From: Owenia fusiformis
Lineage: Eukaryota; Annelida; Polychaeta; Sabellida; Oweniidae
DNA: 64,000 nt
Assembly: GCA_903813345.2 (NCBI GenBank)
Contig: CAIIXF020000002.1
Location: 22,274,455-22,338,454 of the forward strand
Direction: 5' to 3'
Position 1 is the stretch's first letter. The number at the start of each line of letters is the position of its first letter. The notes under the pieces are model-generated. The model saw only the letters and a program-made list of their open reading frames with translations, had not been told where the DNA came from and searched no databases. Made by a program: the position numbers and the translations under genes. Shown here piece after piece: positions 24,789 to 37,565 of the stretch.

Positions 24789-25895
24789 TTGCAGTTAAAG
24801 GTCTATTGAAGTGATCATTTTGCTCATAAGAGAATAAATCCTTGCAGTTAAAGGTCTATTGAAGAGATCATATTGCTCATAAGAGAATAAATCCTTGCAG
24901 TTAAAGGTCTATTGAAGTGATCATATTGCTCATAAGAGAAAAAATCCCTGCAGTTAAAGGTCTATTGAAGTGATCATATTGCTCATAAGAGAATAAATCC
25001 TTGCAGTTAAAGGTCTATTGAAGTGATCATATTGCTCATAAGAGAAAAAATCCTTGCAGTTAAAGGTCTATTGAAGTGATCATATTGCTCATAAGAGAAT
25101 AAATCCTTGCAGTTAAAGGTCTATTGAAGTGATCATATTGCTCATAAGAGAATCAATCCTTGCAGTTAAAGGTCTATTGAAGTGATCATATTGCTCATAA
25201 GAGAATAAATCCTTGCAGTTAAAGGTCTATTGAAGTGATCATATTGCTCATAAGAGAAAAAATCCCTGCAGTTAAAGGTCTATTGAAGTGATCATATTGC
25301 TCATAAGAGAATAAATCCTTGCAGTTAAAGGTCTATTGAAGTGATCATATTGCTCATAAGAGAATCAATGCTTGCAGTTAAAGGTCTATTGAAGTGATCA
25401 TATTGCTCATAAGAGAATAAATCCTTGCAGTTAAAGGTCTATTGAAGTGATCATATTGCTCATAAGAGAATAAATCCTTGCAGTTAAAGGTCTATTGAAG
25501 TGATCATATTGCTCATAAGAGAAAAAATCCTTGCAGTTAAAGGTCTATTGAAGTGATCATATTGCTCATAAGAGAATCAATGCTTGCAGTTAAAGGTCTA
25601 TTGAAGTGATCATATTGCTCATAAGAGAAAAAATCCTTGCAGTTAAAGGTCTATTGAAGTGATCATATTGCTCATAAGAGAAAAAATCCTTGCAGTTAAA
25701 GGTCTGTTGAAGTGATCATATTGCTCATAAGAGAATAAATCCTTGCAGTTAAAGGTCTATTGAAGTGATCATATTGCTCATAAGAGAATAAATCCTTGCA
25801 GTTAAAGGTCTATTGAAGTGATCATATTGCTCATAAGAGAATAAATCCTTGCAGTTAAAGGTCTATTGAAGTGATCATATTGCTCATAAGAGAAT
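24789..25895 (+). repeat. 53-bp tandem array, about 21 copies
   Basis: The unit runs TTGCAGTTAAAGGTCTATTG, AAGTGATCATATTGCTC, ATAAGAGAATAAATCC. Copies are nearly identical; the variable site is AATAAATCC, AAAAAATCC or AATCAATCC/GC. High homogeneity suggests recent expansion. It abuts the downstream border of segmental-duplication copy B. Confidence 0.95.
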
Positions 25896-26132
25896 CAATC
25901 ATATGCTCATACTCCCCATGGTTCGCAATTACTTGCAACTCATTGCATTAAACTTGAACTTGGAAAACTAGTTGCCTAATGGGCAATGGACTGAATGCCA
26001 TTATGCTAAATTGGGCAATATTGTTTGATTGCCTGATTGGTATCAATTAACTGAGGGAACATCAATTGTCTTAAATATGTATGGTCCATCAAATGGCCTA
26101 AATGTTTAAGTGTAATATTTCCCATTGAATAT

Positions 26133-27923
26133 TCAATGTTTTTGGATAAAAGATCCTATGATTGCTCCAATCATAATGGTTCCAAATACCAGTGCATAAC
26201 TGGACTTCATATTTGGCTGGGCATTTACAGTGTTCTTTTTGGGGTTCACGTCTTTGGAGCCAACCTCATTCTCAGACTGTGTTTTGTGTGGGCGTGTGTT
26301 CATAGGAGGCAACGAATATGTCACATTCATAGAATATGTACTGAATGTTTCATTGAAAACTCTTTGAAGATTTTGGAACTTCTTATCCATGACATCTGTA
26401 ATATTGGCCAATATGCCGATTTCATTTCCCAGTGGAACATATAGCTTATAGGGTATCTTTCCCGTGTACATATTTGTCATAGCTGGCCAGGCTGGTCCAA
26501 GACTCTCATATACAATTGATATAAGATATGATGCAGATATAATATTATCTCGCAAAACATTAAATGACTTCTGTTTAAAATGCACATTAACTGTTACATT
26601 TATCAATGTGTCTTTAAATGTACATTTATTTGCAACTTTTTGAAACCCTATGGGGCATCTTTTTATTGAGCATCCAGCTCTTCCATCACATTTCCACACT
26701 CCCTCCCCCAGATTTGGATCCAATGGATTAACTATGATATTCCTATCATTATCACTGAGAACATCTATTAATATCTCAAATGAATAGAATCGTAGAATTG
26801 TTAGGTCATTCTTATTCTTGATGGGAAAGTCCATGTAACATAGGTGGCTTTCAGGCGCCATAAGTATTGGATAATCATGCCATTGCCTACTCTGCCAGCA
26901 ATAAACATTGTGATATATTTCGAAAAAATCAGCAACAGGATTCATTCCATATGTGACGCATTTCTCACCAACTGTTTCATTCATACATGTTCCTCCATTT
27001 CCATATAAGGTATCAATGCATGGCCTCGCGAGAGCACTGCCATTGGGTTCGAAATATTCAAGGTGGCATAGCCGGTCTTTGATTAAACCAAAGACTGTGT
27101 TGAAATCGAATGACTCAAGAAACTTGATATTTATGATATCAACATCACATTTTATCTCCATTTTCCACATAACAGATTTCTGAACGTAGTTACACTTTGC
27201 GCAGTTTATATTTTTATAATGTTGCTGCGTCATTGGATCGTAACTTGGGGCAGCACCGAGTAGCTCATTTTCTTCATATGTCTGACATTTTCTTTCTAAC
27301 GCAGTTCCTTCAAAGTCAATGTGGCATACATCTATGAGGTACACTCGTATATATCCCCTCACGGGAACACAAGCATAAATATGCCTCATGTTATCATTTG
27401 CTGATTGTTCATTTTTCAGTCCTACCGTGTTTAGTGTTGCACCGTCACCCCTTGTACTATTAAGTGTAACATCGCCCTTTGCTGCGGTGGTGTTAAGCGT
27501 AACGCAACCATCAACTGTGGTATTTAATGGAACTGCGTCAGAAATATTTTTTGCCTTTTCATTTTCTGAATGTGGTTTGGAATCACATAGGCACAATTCC
27601 TTGTAGTCATAGCAACAATCTTGAAAATGAGAACACAAATTGTCGCATTGACAATAGAACTGTTTTATTTGTTCCCCTTTGACACTTTTTCCACATCTAT
27701 TTTGACAAGATCTTTCCCCATATTGACATTTAAGCGTAACTGGCACCCGGCAGTTTATTCCCTCACCCTCGACTCCATCTATTGGAGAGGAACTACTAGA
27801 GGCATGTTCTGGAAAACTTTTGGCCTGCTTTCTTGGAGAACCTGGATTGATCCTTGCACAAGTTTTAGCCAAGGATATGATGATACAGTAGTAGAGAAGG
27901 GATGATCCTCGAAAAAGCAACAT
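26133..27923 (-). CDS. Intronless somatomedin-B-domain extracellular protein, copy B
   Basis: This 596-residue paralogue of 13753-15549 has the same architecture: signal peptide (MLLFRGSSLLYYCIIISLAK), somatomedin-B-like domain with all cysteines kept, VTLNTT-type repeats, long Cys-rich region and C-terminal hydrophobic segment (SSYALVFGTIMIGAIIGSF). The frame extends upstream to a Met at 28010, but that Met and the 29 residues it adds are not open in the paralogue, so 27923 is preferred. The two proteins differ by scattered substitutions (for example in about 370-400 and 430-470) and no frameshift in about 600 codons, which suggests purifying selection on both. It lies downstream of SLC36 in the opposite orientation. 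Confidence 0.85.
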   Translation of the reverse strand: MLLFRGSSLLYYCIIISLAKTCARINPGSPRKQAKSFPEHASSSSSPIDGVEGEGINCRVPVTLKCQYGERSCQNRCGKSVKGEQIKQFYCQCDNLCSHFQDCCYDYKELCLCDSKPHSENEKAKNISDAVPLNTTVDGCVTLNTTAAKGDVTLNSTRGDGATLNTVGLKNEQSANDNMRHIYACVPVRGYIRVYLIDVCHIDFEGTALERKCQTYEENELLGAAPSYDPMTQQHYKNINCAKCNYVQKSVMWKMEIKCDVDIINIKFLESFDFNTVFGLIKDRLCHLEYFEPNGSALARPCIDTLYGNGGTCMNETVGEKCVTYGMNPVADFFEIYHNVYCWQSRQWHDYPILMAPESHLCYMDFPIKNKNDLTILRFYSFEILIDVLSDNDRNIIVNPLDPNLGEGVWKCDGRAGCSIKRCPIGFQKVANKCTFKDTLINVTVNVHFKQKSFNVLRDNIISASYLISIVYESLGPAWPAMTNMYTGKIPYKLYVPLGNEIGILANITDVMDKKFQNLQRVFNETFSTYSMNVTYSLPPMNTRPHKTQSENEVGSKDVNPKKNTVNAQPNMKSSYALVFGTIMIGAIIGSFIQKH

Positions 27924-28748
27924 TGTGGTTGCTAGTTGTTCTAAGTCTGTAGCTGAGGACCTGCTGATAACTGTTCCTAGTATCACTTTCACTGTTTCAC
28001 TAAAATTCAAAGTACATCATTTTCCAATATGTCAGTGTTACATGTATTTCGGAAAATGGTGTCGTAGCAATTCAGCCATTTTGAATATCTCTATTGAATC
28101 ACTTATCCTCTGTTAAGAAAAAAGGGGTGCAAGGTCCTTTACCAATCATATCTTTTTTACTTTTTGTTATTATCATACCAAACTTCCAGAGGTATAATGT
28201 ATGTATACTTTGACCAAATGGAGAAGGATCTTGAAAATATGGTAAAAAGTTAGAAAGGATTGAATATAACAACTCCCAAAATCGTGAGTGTAACTTTTTA
28301 CCATATATTGAAGTCATAAAGGTACAGTCTTATTGGGATCCCTTTAAGGACTTAGAAAATTTCATGAAAATGCAATTATAGATTTTTGAAAAAAAAACTT
28401 CAAGATATTATTGACTGATATGTGTATTTTCATTTTCTTGAAAAATATAGTGAATATTTTTGTAAAAAATATGATTTCTGGCCCATTTCTGTAACCACTC
28501 CCATCATAGCAGATTATTTGTGAAATTTAATGTTCTTTATAAAATGTAGTAAATAAAGCCTCAAAAACAATTTTCAAGTAGTATTTAAGTGAATTATGCA
28601 TAATGTAATCCCTACTGAAATATATCCAGCAGATTTATGTGTGATGATGCATGATATGTGGCATAAAAAGGGATTATAATCCAGACCTCCATTATTTATC
28701 GTATCAATTGAACATGAACCATGGTTCATTGAATGGACAAATTCACTG

Positions 28749-28849
28749 TGAGCTGTGTTCTCCACCACTTCTATTTTTAGCTGTACAGATCCAAAATTGA
28801 ATTAGGCAACATTTTCAGTTGCAAAAAAAGTGGTGGAAAACACAGCTCA
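28749..28849. repeat. 100-bp foldback element
   Basis: TGAGCTGTGTTCTCCACCAC at 28749 pairs with GTGGTGGAAAACACAGCTCA ending at 28849, with one mismatch. It is a short MITE-like hairpin in segmental-duplication copy B only. Confidence 0.55.
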
Positions 28850-29076
28850 TATAGTTTTTTTGGACTTCTTTGGTATTTTTTCTTAAACATTTCTGCTACC
28901 ATTTTGAATACAATGCCACCTATCAAAACGTTGTCAGACATGAAGGCTATCAATTTACAAAAGATTTCCTATGTGACTCTCTACATGATGCCAAAGACTT
29001 GCCTTTATCCGAGGATAGTGATACGTGATACTGACATGGAATAGTTTTAAAATAACTAAAATATCTGTTAGGTGTT

Positions 29077-29284
29077 GGGTCAAAATATCGATGTCAATCG
29101 AAAAACGTAATTAATTTCATTAGGGGGGAGGGGGCCAAACACTGATTTCATTAGGTGACGGGCATCGATTTTCGTTTTCCTGGGAATTTCAATTTTCAAG
29201 ATATTTGGTTACAAAGTGGGGGGGGGGGGGTTTAGACCTAATGAAATTAATTAAGTTTTTTGACGGACATCGATATTTTGACCC
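29077..29284. mobile_element. 208-bp foldback MITE
   Basis: The left arm, GGGTCAAAATATCGATGTC through TTAATTTCATTAGG, pairs with CCTAATGAAATTAATTAA through CGATATTTTGACCC ending at 29284. The arms are about 48 bp and nearly perfect. Long G runs lie in the centre. No coding capacity. Confidence 0.65.
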
Positions 29285-31739
29285 GATCCTTTAGAAACTG
29301 TACATTCAACTTTCAGCAACTGCACCAAATTGGTACCCATAGAAATTCAATAAATACTATGTCGTATCAAAGCTTTAGAATATTAATATCAAATATATTA
29401 CAATACAATATTTTGACAGTATACCAGTACATGTATTTTGACTAAAAAATTGTCAAACATCTTCCTTGTGTTAAGTATGGTGCAAATACTACTCACAGGC
29501 TATTAAGATACCTATTCCCCATGGAAATCAATGTAAAGTCAGGTTTAACTCATGATTTTATTTTATTTAGGTATGTTTAAGGAAATTACTTGATCATTAC
29601 ATTGATTTTACCAACTTGACCTTTTTGCTCCCAGTGACCTCATTGGCTCATTATTTGACCTAATCTTGAAATATTATTGTGAAGTACATTTGTGAGGATA
29701 CTCTAGATGCAAAACAAGTTTGATTCTGATGGGGGCAGAAAAGGGGGTCTGTTGGGACGGTACCTTTGAGAAATCCTATGCCCAGCAATGTGCTCAAGAA
29801 GGGGATCTTCTGAGACATATAAGCTAAATTGTTAATTACATTTAGAGGAATACACCATTTTAAAAAGTCTTCAATCCAATAAACCTTTGTGAAAAATACC
29901 AGATATAGAAAGTCTGATTAATTAGAACCATTTTGTGATAGAATTTGAGGTAATATCCTTCAGATTCAGAGGTCTTTTCTCAGTTCAAAATTAGGGGTAG
30001 GGGTGACATATTACAATAAACTTGAAATTGTAAGATAATTATAATCCTTAATGATCTTTCTCAATGACTCATTAATATGTTATGCATCTTATACTTAGCT
30101 TATGCATACCAAAATTTATGTCAGATGTGATATATAAATGTGTTTATTGAGCAAAATGGTTACATCCTATCCCTAATTTCACTTCTATTTAAGGCGTACA
30201 ACTGTCTAAAAATCATGTTTTAGACAGGTTTTCGCACCTCCATAATTTTCTGTCAGTGTGTTCATGTTCATTTCAAACTTGACAATTATGACCAGTTTTA
30301 AATGGGCTTTGCAATGGTATGAAGAATATAACATATAGAGAATGATGCCCTAGGCTTGGAGGAAAATGTATCACACTGTAAATAGCAAAGTGTAATTTAT
30401 GACGTAATATAAAGGAAAAAGTCACATCAGTGAGTTTGTGAGACAATGTTTTGAACCATTTCTAACTTTTTTATCTAATTATTCAAGCTTTTTACCAGTT
30501 ATTCACAATATTTATGCCATTTGCCTCCAAAAGTTTAGTAATATTATACAAAATTCTGAAAATGTTATGACTGATAAAGGACAATGCACCTTTTTTTCTT
30601 TACAGAGGGTACATATTTTGCATTTTCATCTTTTGTCTTTTGATTGTTATGGTCCCAGCTTTTCCCGTGTGACAAAAATGCCCCTTAATTATTTTCCTTT
30701 TCTTTCTTTTTGTATAAATTATAATACTTGCAAAAAGTGGTTATTATAATTTCCATACCTTCTGCCGAAGTTTTCCTAATGTGCTCCCATCTTCATTTGT
30801 GACAAAATGTACCTCTCCGATTACTTTCCAATTTTTCTTGTGAAGAATATATGAGTTACTTATGTATGCTGATGATTATAAGTTTTCCTATGAAATATGA
30901 GAAAGCCTCAACTGTGGTTACATAATACTCTTGTTCTGAGCTATTATGCTTCTGTGATCATGCAGCTATGAAACTATGTTTATTACCTCTCTCTACCAAC
31001 ACATCACTGTGTCATATAATATCTCACGCATCTTTAATATGATAAGCTTTTGTATTGTGATGCAATAATCAAAATAATAAGGAGAATAATGACTATTGAC
31101 GTAAAAGTAATTTTTATTATTAGATAAGATAAGCACCGGCTTGTAGGCTGGTGTAGCCTTTTGCCTACACAATACTTAGCTGAGATCATTTTCAGTTATT
31201 CTGGTAAAAGCTTTTTAAAGGAAAAGACCGGATACCAAAATTGAAGTAATCTTTTCCACGACATTTGGACACGCTCGTTCTGTACCATCAATGTGTAAAG
31301 ATGATTTAATTCTTCTAACATCTCATACATTCATGTCCATTAAAGAGAAATTTGCAGTTTTGTGTCTCAGAGAAATCATGTTCCCTCTATTTTCAAAATG
31401 CAGCATCTTGTCTTGAAAATTTTTTTACCAACTTACATTTTTCCATCAAATATGAAAAACATGTCTATTAGTACTTGAGTTATATTCCGGATGGATGGAC
31501 AGAATGGGGCGGATGGAGGGCTTCAATATATCACTAATAATGAACCCGGTGGGATAATGATTTTAAGATACCCGACATTTTTGAATTGTGAATAATCTCC
31601 CATTGCATCCATTCAAACAAAGACAGAACACAGTCATACAGGGATGATAATATACCTATTACTTTATTTTACCATACATTGATTTTACTTTCCATTTAAA
31701 AATAGTAAGATTCATACAGGTACGCTACATTATATTGTA

Positions 31740-31989
31740 AGAGAGATTTCAAAATGCAACTCACTTATAGTATGTTTTTTATTCCTGTTTAACATATAAC
31801 TTATGAACCGTTTGATTATTGCACAGCTCTATACGTCCATACGTGTGATATTCTCACGTATAGACAACGATTTTTAAGAATATCACATTTGGATGTATAG
31901 AGCTGCGCAATAAATGTTGATGTAATCAAACGCTTCATAAGTTATATGGGAATAATAAACATGCTATAAGTGAGTTGCGAAATCTCTCT
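31740..31989. mobile_element. 250-bp hairpin MITE
   Basis: The two halves are inverted repeats of about 100 bp. AGAGAGATTTC ... CAACTCACTTATAG ... AACATATAACTTATGA ... CAGCTCTATACGTCC on the left is matched by GGATGTATAGAGCTG ... TCATAAGTTATAT ... CTATAAGTGAGTTG ... GAAATCTCTCT on the right, with scattered mismatches. The long hairpin fits a MITE or foldback transposon. Confidence 0.75.
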
Positions 31990-32394
31990 ATTATTTGATA
32001 CAAATAAACTTAAATTTCCAGAGAAAAAGTACAGCATAAAAAGGTACATTTATATTGAATACAATCAACCAACCACAACAATTTTTTGGGTGGGGTTGAT
32101 GATATCTCACCAAATATTTACAATATCTATTATGACATCATTTTTTATGCAATTTTCAAAGTTGGTCCAATATTCTGTCGACAACATTTGTGCAACTATA
32201 TAAAAATAAATATATTCTATGTACATACATTTTGTTATGTATCACTCGAAAGTTTCATAGTTCCATTGACATCTCTTATAAATAGCAAATGCATTTTAAT
32301 TTCAAAAGTAATAATTAATTATTTCAGGGAGTGAATTATTCATGAAGAACGAACATGAATCTTCTATACTGAAAAAATTAGTACCATGGGTACT

Positions 32395-33970
32395 GGGCTC
32401 ACATGGTGACAGAAAAAAACGGATATAATTTTTTGCCAATAATTTGTAACAAAATTATTTCATACCACTTCTCTTTACAGTGATCTACTCTTTTTGCAAT
32501 GCAAGACACCTGAAATTATTTGTAAAGCTAGGAAATAGGCCAAAATTGAATTTCGCGAGACAAAAATGGCGACCATTTTGAAATCAGGCAAGTTTTTGAA
32601 CCAGGAGTCATAGGGGAGTTTTTTGTATTGATGTTGAACAAAAATAACTTGAAACTGGAATCCTATCGACAGAGGTTTTAAGCAAATGGTCCAAAAGAGG
32701 ATTTCGCGAGACAGATGGACAAATAAATGTTAACTAAAATGACTGAAAAAAAAAAAAACGGATATAATATTTTGCCGATTTTTTGTAACAAAATTATTTC
32801 ATACAACTACCTTTTACAGTGACGGCTTTTTACAATGCAGGACAGCTGAAATTATTTGTAAAGCTAGGAAATGGGCAAAAAGTGAATTTCGCGAAACAAG
32901 AATGGCAACCATTTTGAAAATAGGCGAGCTTTTGAACCAAGAGTCATAGGAGAGTTTTTTGTATTGATGTTGAACAAAATTAACTTAAAATGGGAATCCT
33001 ATCGACAGAGGGTTTAAGGTAAATGGTCCAAAAGTGAATTTTGCGAGTCAGATAGACAAATCAATGTTAACTAAAATGGCTGAAAATAAATAAATGGATA
33101 TAATTTTTCGCTGATTTTTCGTAACAAAATTATTTCATACATTTACTCTTTACTTTGCAATGGATTTCTACAATGTAGGACACTTGAAATTATTTGTAAA
33201 GCTAGGAAATGGGTCAAAAGTGAATTTCGCGAGACAAAAATGGCGGCCATTTTGAAAATAGGCGAGCTTTTGAACCAGGAGTCATAGGGGAGTTTTCTGA
33301 ATTCATGTTGAACAGAAATAACTTAAAACAGGAATCCTATCGACAGAGGTTTTAAAACGTGCCACTGTTATTGACAGAAAGTGGATTTCGCGAGTCAGAT
33401 AGACAAATCAATGTTAACTAAAATGGCTGAAAATAAAAAAATGGATACAATTTTTCGCTGATTTTTTGTAACAAAATTATTTCATATATCTAATCTTTAC
33501 ATTGACATGGATTTTTACAATGTAGGACACCTGAAATTATTTGAAAAGCTAGGAAATGGGCCAAAAGTGAATTCCGCGAGACAAAAGTGACGGCCATTTT
33601 GAAAATAGGCGAGCTTTTGAACCAGGGGTCATAGGGGGGGTTTCTGTATTGATGTTGAACAGAAATAACTTAAAACAGGAATCCTATCGACAGAGGTTAG
33701 CTAGGAAATGGGCTAAAAGTGAATTTCGCGAGACAAAAGTGACGGCCATTTTGAAAATAGGCGAGCTTTTGAACCAGGAGTCATAGGGGGGTTTTCTGTA
33801 TTGATGTTGAACAGAAATAACTTAAAACAGGAATCCTATCGACAGAGGTTTTAAAACGTGCCACTATTGTTGACGGACGGACAGACGGACGGACGGACAG
33901 ACAGACAGACAGACGGACAAGTGAGTGATTGCAAAAGCTCACCATGTGAGCAAAAAAAGGGTTAAATTTC
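32395..33970 (+). mobile_element. Pearl/HINE-like element: ~340-bp tandem core, GACG/GACA microsatellite, terminal hairpin
   Basis: Four full units and one partial unit of about 340 bp are arranged in tandem; AAAATTATTTCATA anchors recur at 32451, 32790, 33126 and 33473. Each unit contains GTGAATTTCGCGAGACAAAA and GGAATCCTATCGACAGAGG. The array runs into a (GACG/GACA)n tetranucleotide tract at 33873-33917 and then a short hairpin (GCTCACCATGTGAGC). A related GCTCACATGGTGAC lies near the start. Tandem core, tetranucleotide tract and hairpin end are the described structure of bivalve pearl elements, non-autonomous Helentrons. The identification is by architecture only. Confidence 0.6.
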
Positions 33971-36900
33971 ATTTAGGCAATTCAGTTAGGATGATTTATG
34001 CAATTAGGATGAGAATTACAGGTAATTAACCCTTTAATGGAAAACTTTTTATTTTTCATCCTTCTTTAGATATCACCAGTCATGATTAAAGGCCTGGGCT
34101 AAACAAGGGTTGTTCAACTTGTCAATATTAGGTCACTGATCCAAGGTTATTTGTTATTTGAGGAAAATAACATAGCTATTGGTCCATAATAACCTTCTGA
34201 ATATCTTCCATCAGATTCTTCGTTGCAAGAGGAATCTTGCTTCCAGTTATATTGTTAACTGTATCAGTCTGAGCAAAGATGACTGGACCTTTATAATAAA
34301 CAGGCACAACCTTCTAGTGCTATAAGTGGATGATACCTTTATCCTAGAATAAGTAGGGTTTTAATGAGGAACATTATATGCTGAGTTCCCCAGTAAAATT
34401 AATCAGTAGTTATCATCAAGACTCGTATCATGTTTAACTGATGGGATAAATGGCAATAAGAATTGACAGAATGAAATAATTATCAAAATGGTCGCCATGA
34501 TTATTCTAGATATGAGAGACGTCAGTAAACTATTAATGTTTTAATAAATCAAGTTTTTTTCATTGGACTAACTTTGACATCTTTATATACAAGAACATGA
34601 ATGTGTACTAACAATATACGATTGTGCATGTACATGTGTATATTACACAGAGTAGGTTTACTACAATAATTGGATGGCTTATGTGTATTCTTTGGAGTGT
34701 GGCATTATTTTACCTTATATGGGCATCCTTTGATAATACTGTAAAACATTAAATTCACAGACATTTTGAATTTGTGTATATTCATATGAGCATAAGCTGC
34801 AAATTTAAAACTTCCTGGCACGAATTGCATTAATTAAAAAACTTGAGTGAAAATTGTTCCCGTGAAATTGAATTCAATGTTTTTACAGCATCTGGTCCAT
34901 TGACTTAATTATGTCAACAGGAAGTATTGAATGAATAAGGGCGATGCGATGGCTACAATGCAAGGCAAGCCTATAGTACATGTGGATACTAACCAGTCTT
35001 TACAATATGCCGAAAAAGCAAATTAAAGATATATTATTACTGTACATCTTGGAAATCACAAAAAGAAAAGAAATGCGTTTTATACAATATCTTTTTACAG
35101 TTTTTGGAATATACATTTATTTATATACTAGGTCAGTCTGTGCTTTCGTTTTACAATAGCGTGACAAGAACTTATTAAGAAGTACATAAAGCTCTTAATG
35201 GCATTAACATTCATGAATTCCATTAAATCATATATCCTGCAAATTATTCAGTAATATGATTTCTGTTTAGCCATTCTAACTTTATATGTGAGTTAAAAAT
35301 TGATGGAAATTACTGAATAAGGATTAATTTCAATCAAATAGAAAGTTTACCAAAATGTCTAGATCATTTTGACATCACATTATACACTGTAAACTCAGTC
35401 TAATAGCCTTGTCACTTGTTTTTATTAAGAATAATATTTAGAAATTCTTATAAAAACATTGACTGTAGAGGACCCAAGTGTGCTACTTGCTCTTTGCATC
35501 TTTGTTATAATAAGATTATTAAGATACAATTTCACAATTTCACAAGTGATAAGTCTAGCCAATCCTTTCCTCAATTTCTTCCACTTTGTAATAGCAGATC
35601 ACGTTGCGACTGCATGTGTGAAGAAGAAGAAAATTTACAATATGTAATTCAGTTACCTAATGTTTTATGCTCACAGGCAGGGAAACCTATGACATAATTG
35701 TGTCTTATTTGCCTTTTTACACTCTATGTTATGTAAAAACACCAAAGGTCAAATCCCTCAGCCTTCATCATTGAATAATTCTGAATTCAATACTAGAATA
35801 CTGAGGCACTTGTCCTTATGATTAAATACATGTATTTTGATCAAGATTCTTGATTCAGTTCTGGTGACCTGCTCGCATAGTCACGAAATATTCTCGCCAG
35901 TCTATGAGACTTTAACAAGTACATGTTGTGGCATCAATGTTGATTAGGTGAGAACTGCAAATGTGCCTTTTACCTTTCCGATAAATCCTGACCTGTTTTG
36001 GTGAGCCAAAGAAATTAAGGAAATTAAGAGATCTTGGCTACATTGACGATGGTAATCTTGGCTATATTTATAATGTCATAATTCGCAGACAGTAATATTC
36101 TATAACTCAATTGAGAAAGTTTTAAAAAATTAGCAAAAATAAGTTGATCCTATTTCTGCCCTGAATACGTAAAAATGACCTCAATACCAATAGCTGAGAT
36201 GGTATGATTCACTGCATTGGTCTATAAGCACACCATTATCACGATCATAATTAGCACATCATGATGGCTATCACAATTAGCACACCATTATCGATATTGC
36301 AATTAGCACATCATGATCGCTATCATTATAACTAATAGGTCATGATCCTGTCATCAATATATGAGCAAGTTAAAGGACATTGTTAAGTAAACATCTAGCT
36401 TACTCAATGTCACCTTCTGATATCAACTATACAAAACAACTGGGAAATATAGTACAGCTCATTCCCTGAAGAGAATTAGTTTCATAATAAATGGAAATTA
36501 GCTGATGTATGTAAGTGCCATATTGCCTGAAGTCATATAATGAGAAAAATTGTATTGTATTTTCTTCTCATGTCTTTCCTATACTACTATTAACATTGTC
36601 ATGTTGGTCAAAAATCACACTATCATCGTTATCATAATTAGCTCTGAACAGCCATGGCTGCCACTTTAACAAAATTCAGATGGATGAACAGACGGGGAGA
36701 AGTACATACTGATGGAGCCGTTCTCTATATCCCCGAACATTGTTCGATGGGATAATTAGCACACCATGATCGCTATCATTAAAAAAAATTAACAAGTCAC
36801 AATCCCTGTCATCAATTTACAAGCAAGTTATTACATTATCATATCTAGCTTACACAATCTCACCTTTTTTAAAAAATAACTGTGAAATATAATACAGCTC

Positions 36901-37060
36901 ATTTACTGAAGAAAATTAGTTACATAATAAAAAGATAAGTCGATGCATGTACGTATCACATTGCATAAAGACTTAACTGTTGTCTTTTCATTGCTTATTT
37001 TTACATCAAATGATATTATAATACTTTCAACTCATTTTGACATTCATTTGTTGTCTGGTA
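33971..37060. other. Intergenic, no gene seen
   Basis: No ORF with recognisable content or coherent splice sites. Between about 36230 and 36980 there is a diverged direct duplication of roughly 300 bp; shared motifs include AATTAGCACACCAT, ATGATCGCTATCATT and ATCTAGCTTAC, at about 36285-36420 and 36750-36870. Otherwise unremarkable AT-rich DNA. Confidence 0.5.
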
Positions 37061-37069
37061 GTTTTTAAA

Positions 37070-37410
37070 CAGTACTGCTCTGTGCCAGCACACTTTTCAG
37101 GTATGATAGCACAGCACACTGCCCTGTGTCTGCACACTTTAACAACACACTTTTTTGTGATAGCACACTGCTCCGGGACATCACAATCGCGGGGATACCA
37201 GCGATTCTCTGGAGACAGCACACTTCTCTAGACAGATAGCACACTGTCCAGGGACAGCACATCTTCTTGTGACAGCACACTGTTCTATGACAGCATTGTT
37301 CTGCAACATCACACTGTAATGTTGGAAATGTCCCTGCGACAGCACACATAATGTGTAACAGCACACTGTTCTGTTGACAGCACACTTTCTTGTGATATTA
37401 CACTGTTCTG
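37070..37410. repeat. Degenerate AGCACAC tandem repeat
   Basis: Roughly a dozen diverged copies of a 20-30-bp unit built on GTGACAGCACACTGTTCT. Single related copies lie at about 37995-38025. It lies downstream of the NUP96 stop and keeps accidental open frames on both strands. Confidence 0.7.
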
Positions 37411-37533
37411 TGATGTCAGAATTACATCTGATATGTTCAACTACAACATTATTATTAATTGAGAGATCCATTGTGAATGTTCTTACTTCAGAAATAATCC
37501 ATCAGAGTTTAAGGGTCCATATCAAAATAAACT

Positions 37534-37539
37534 TTAATT
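37534..37539 (-). terminator. Candidate NUP98-96 poly(A) signal (ATTAAA)
   Basis: The minus strand reads ATTAAA about 140 bases after the stop codon. It is a common variant signal; no AATAAA was found closer. Weak evidence on its own. Confidence 0.3.
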
Positions 37540-37565
37540 TGTACCAACACAAGAATGACATATTT

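Larger units (their letters stand above)
25940..31100 (+). repeat. Segmental duplication, copy B
   Basis: It matches 13420-17230 in order and orientation: downstream flank, intronless gene (26133-27923), upstream flank to about 28080, and the 30640-31100 block (matches 16740-17230, for example around GAAGAATATATGAGTTACTT). The 2.5 kb between the last two blocks has no counterpart in copy A and includes the foldback elements at 28749 and 29077. Borders are approximate. Confidence 0.7.

Noticed and set aside
20905-25895. Regular repeats reminiscent of CRISPR arrays
   Set aside because: Both arrays are pure head-to-tail tandem repeats with no unique spacers and lie in a eukaryotic genome; they are satellites.
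27924-28010. Longer N-terminus for the copy B gene starting at 28010
   Set aside because: The extension is not open in the paralogue and precedes a good signal peptide that starts at 27923.
37027-37471. Cys-rich frames in the AGCACAC repeat on both strands
   Set aside because: They overlap in several frames and arise from the repeat composition; unrelated to the Cys-rich gene at 1-5736.
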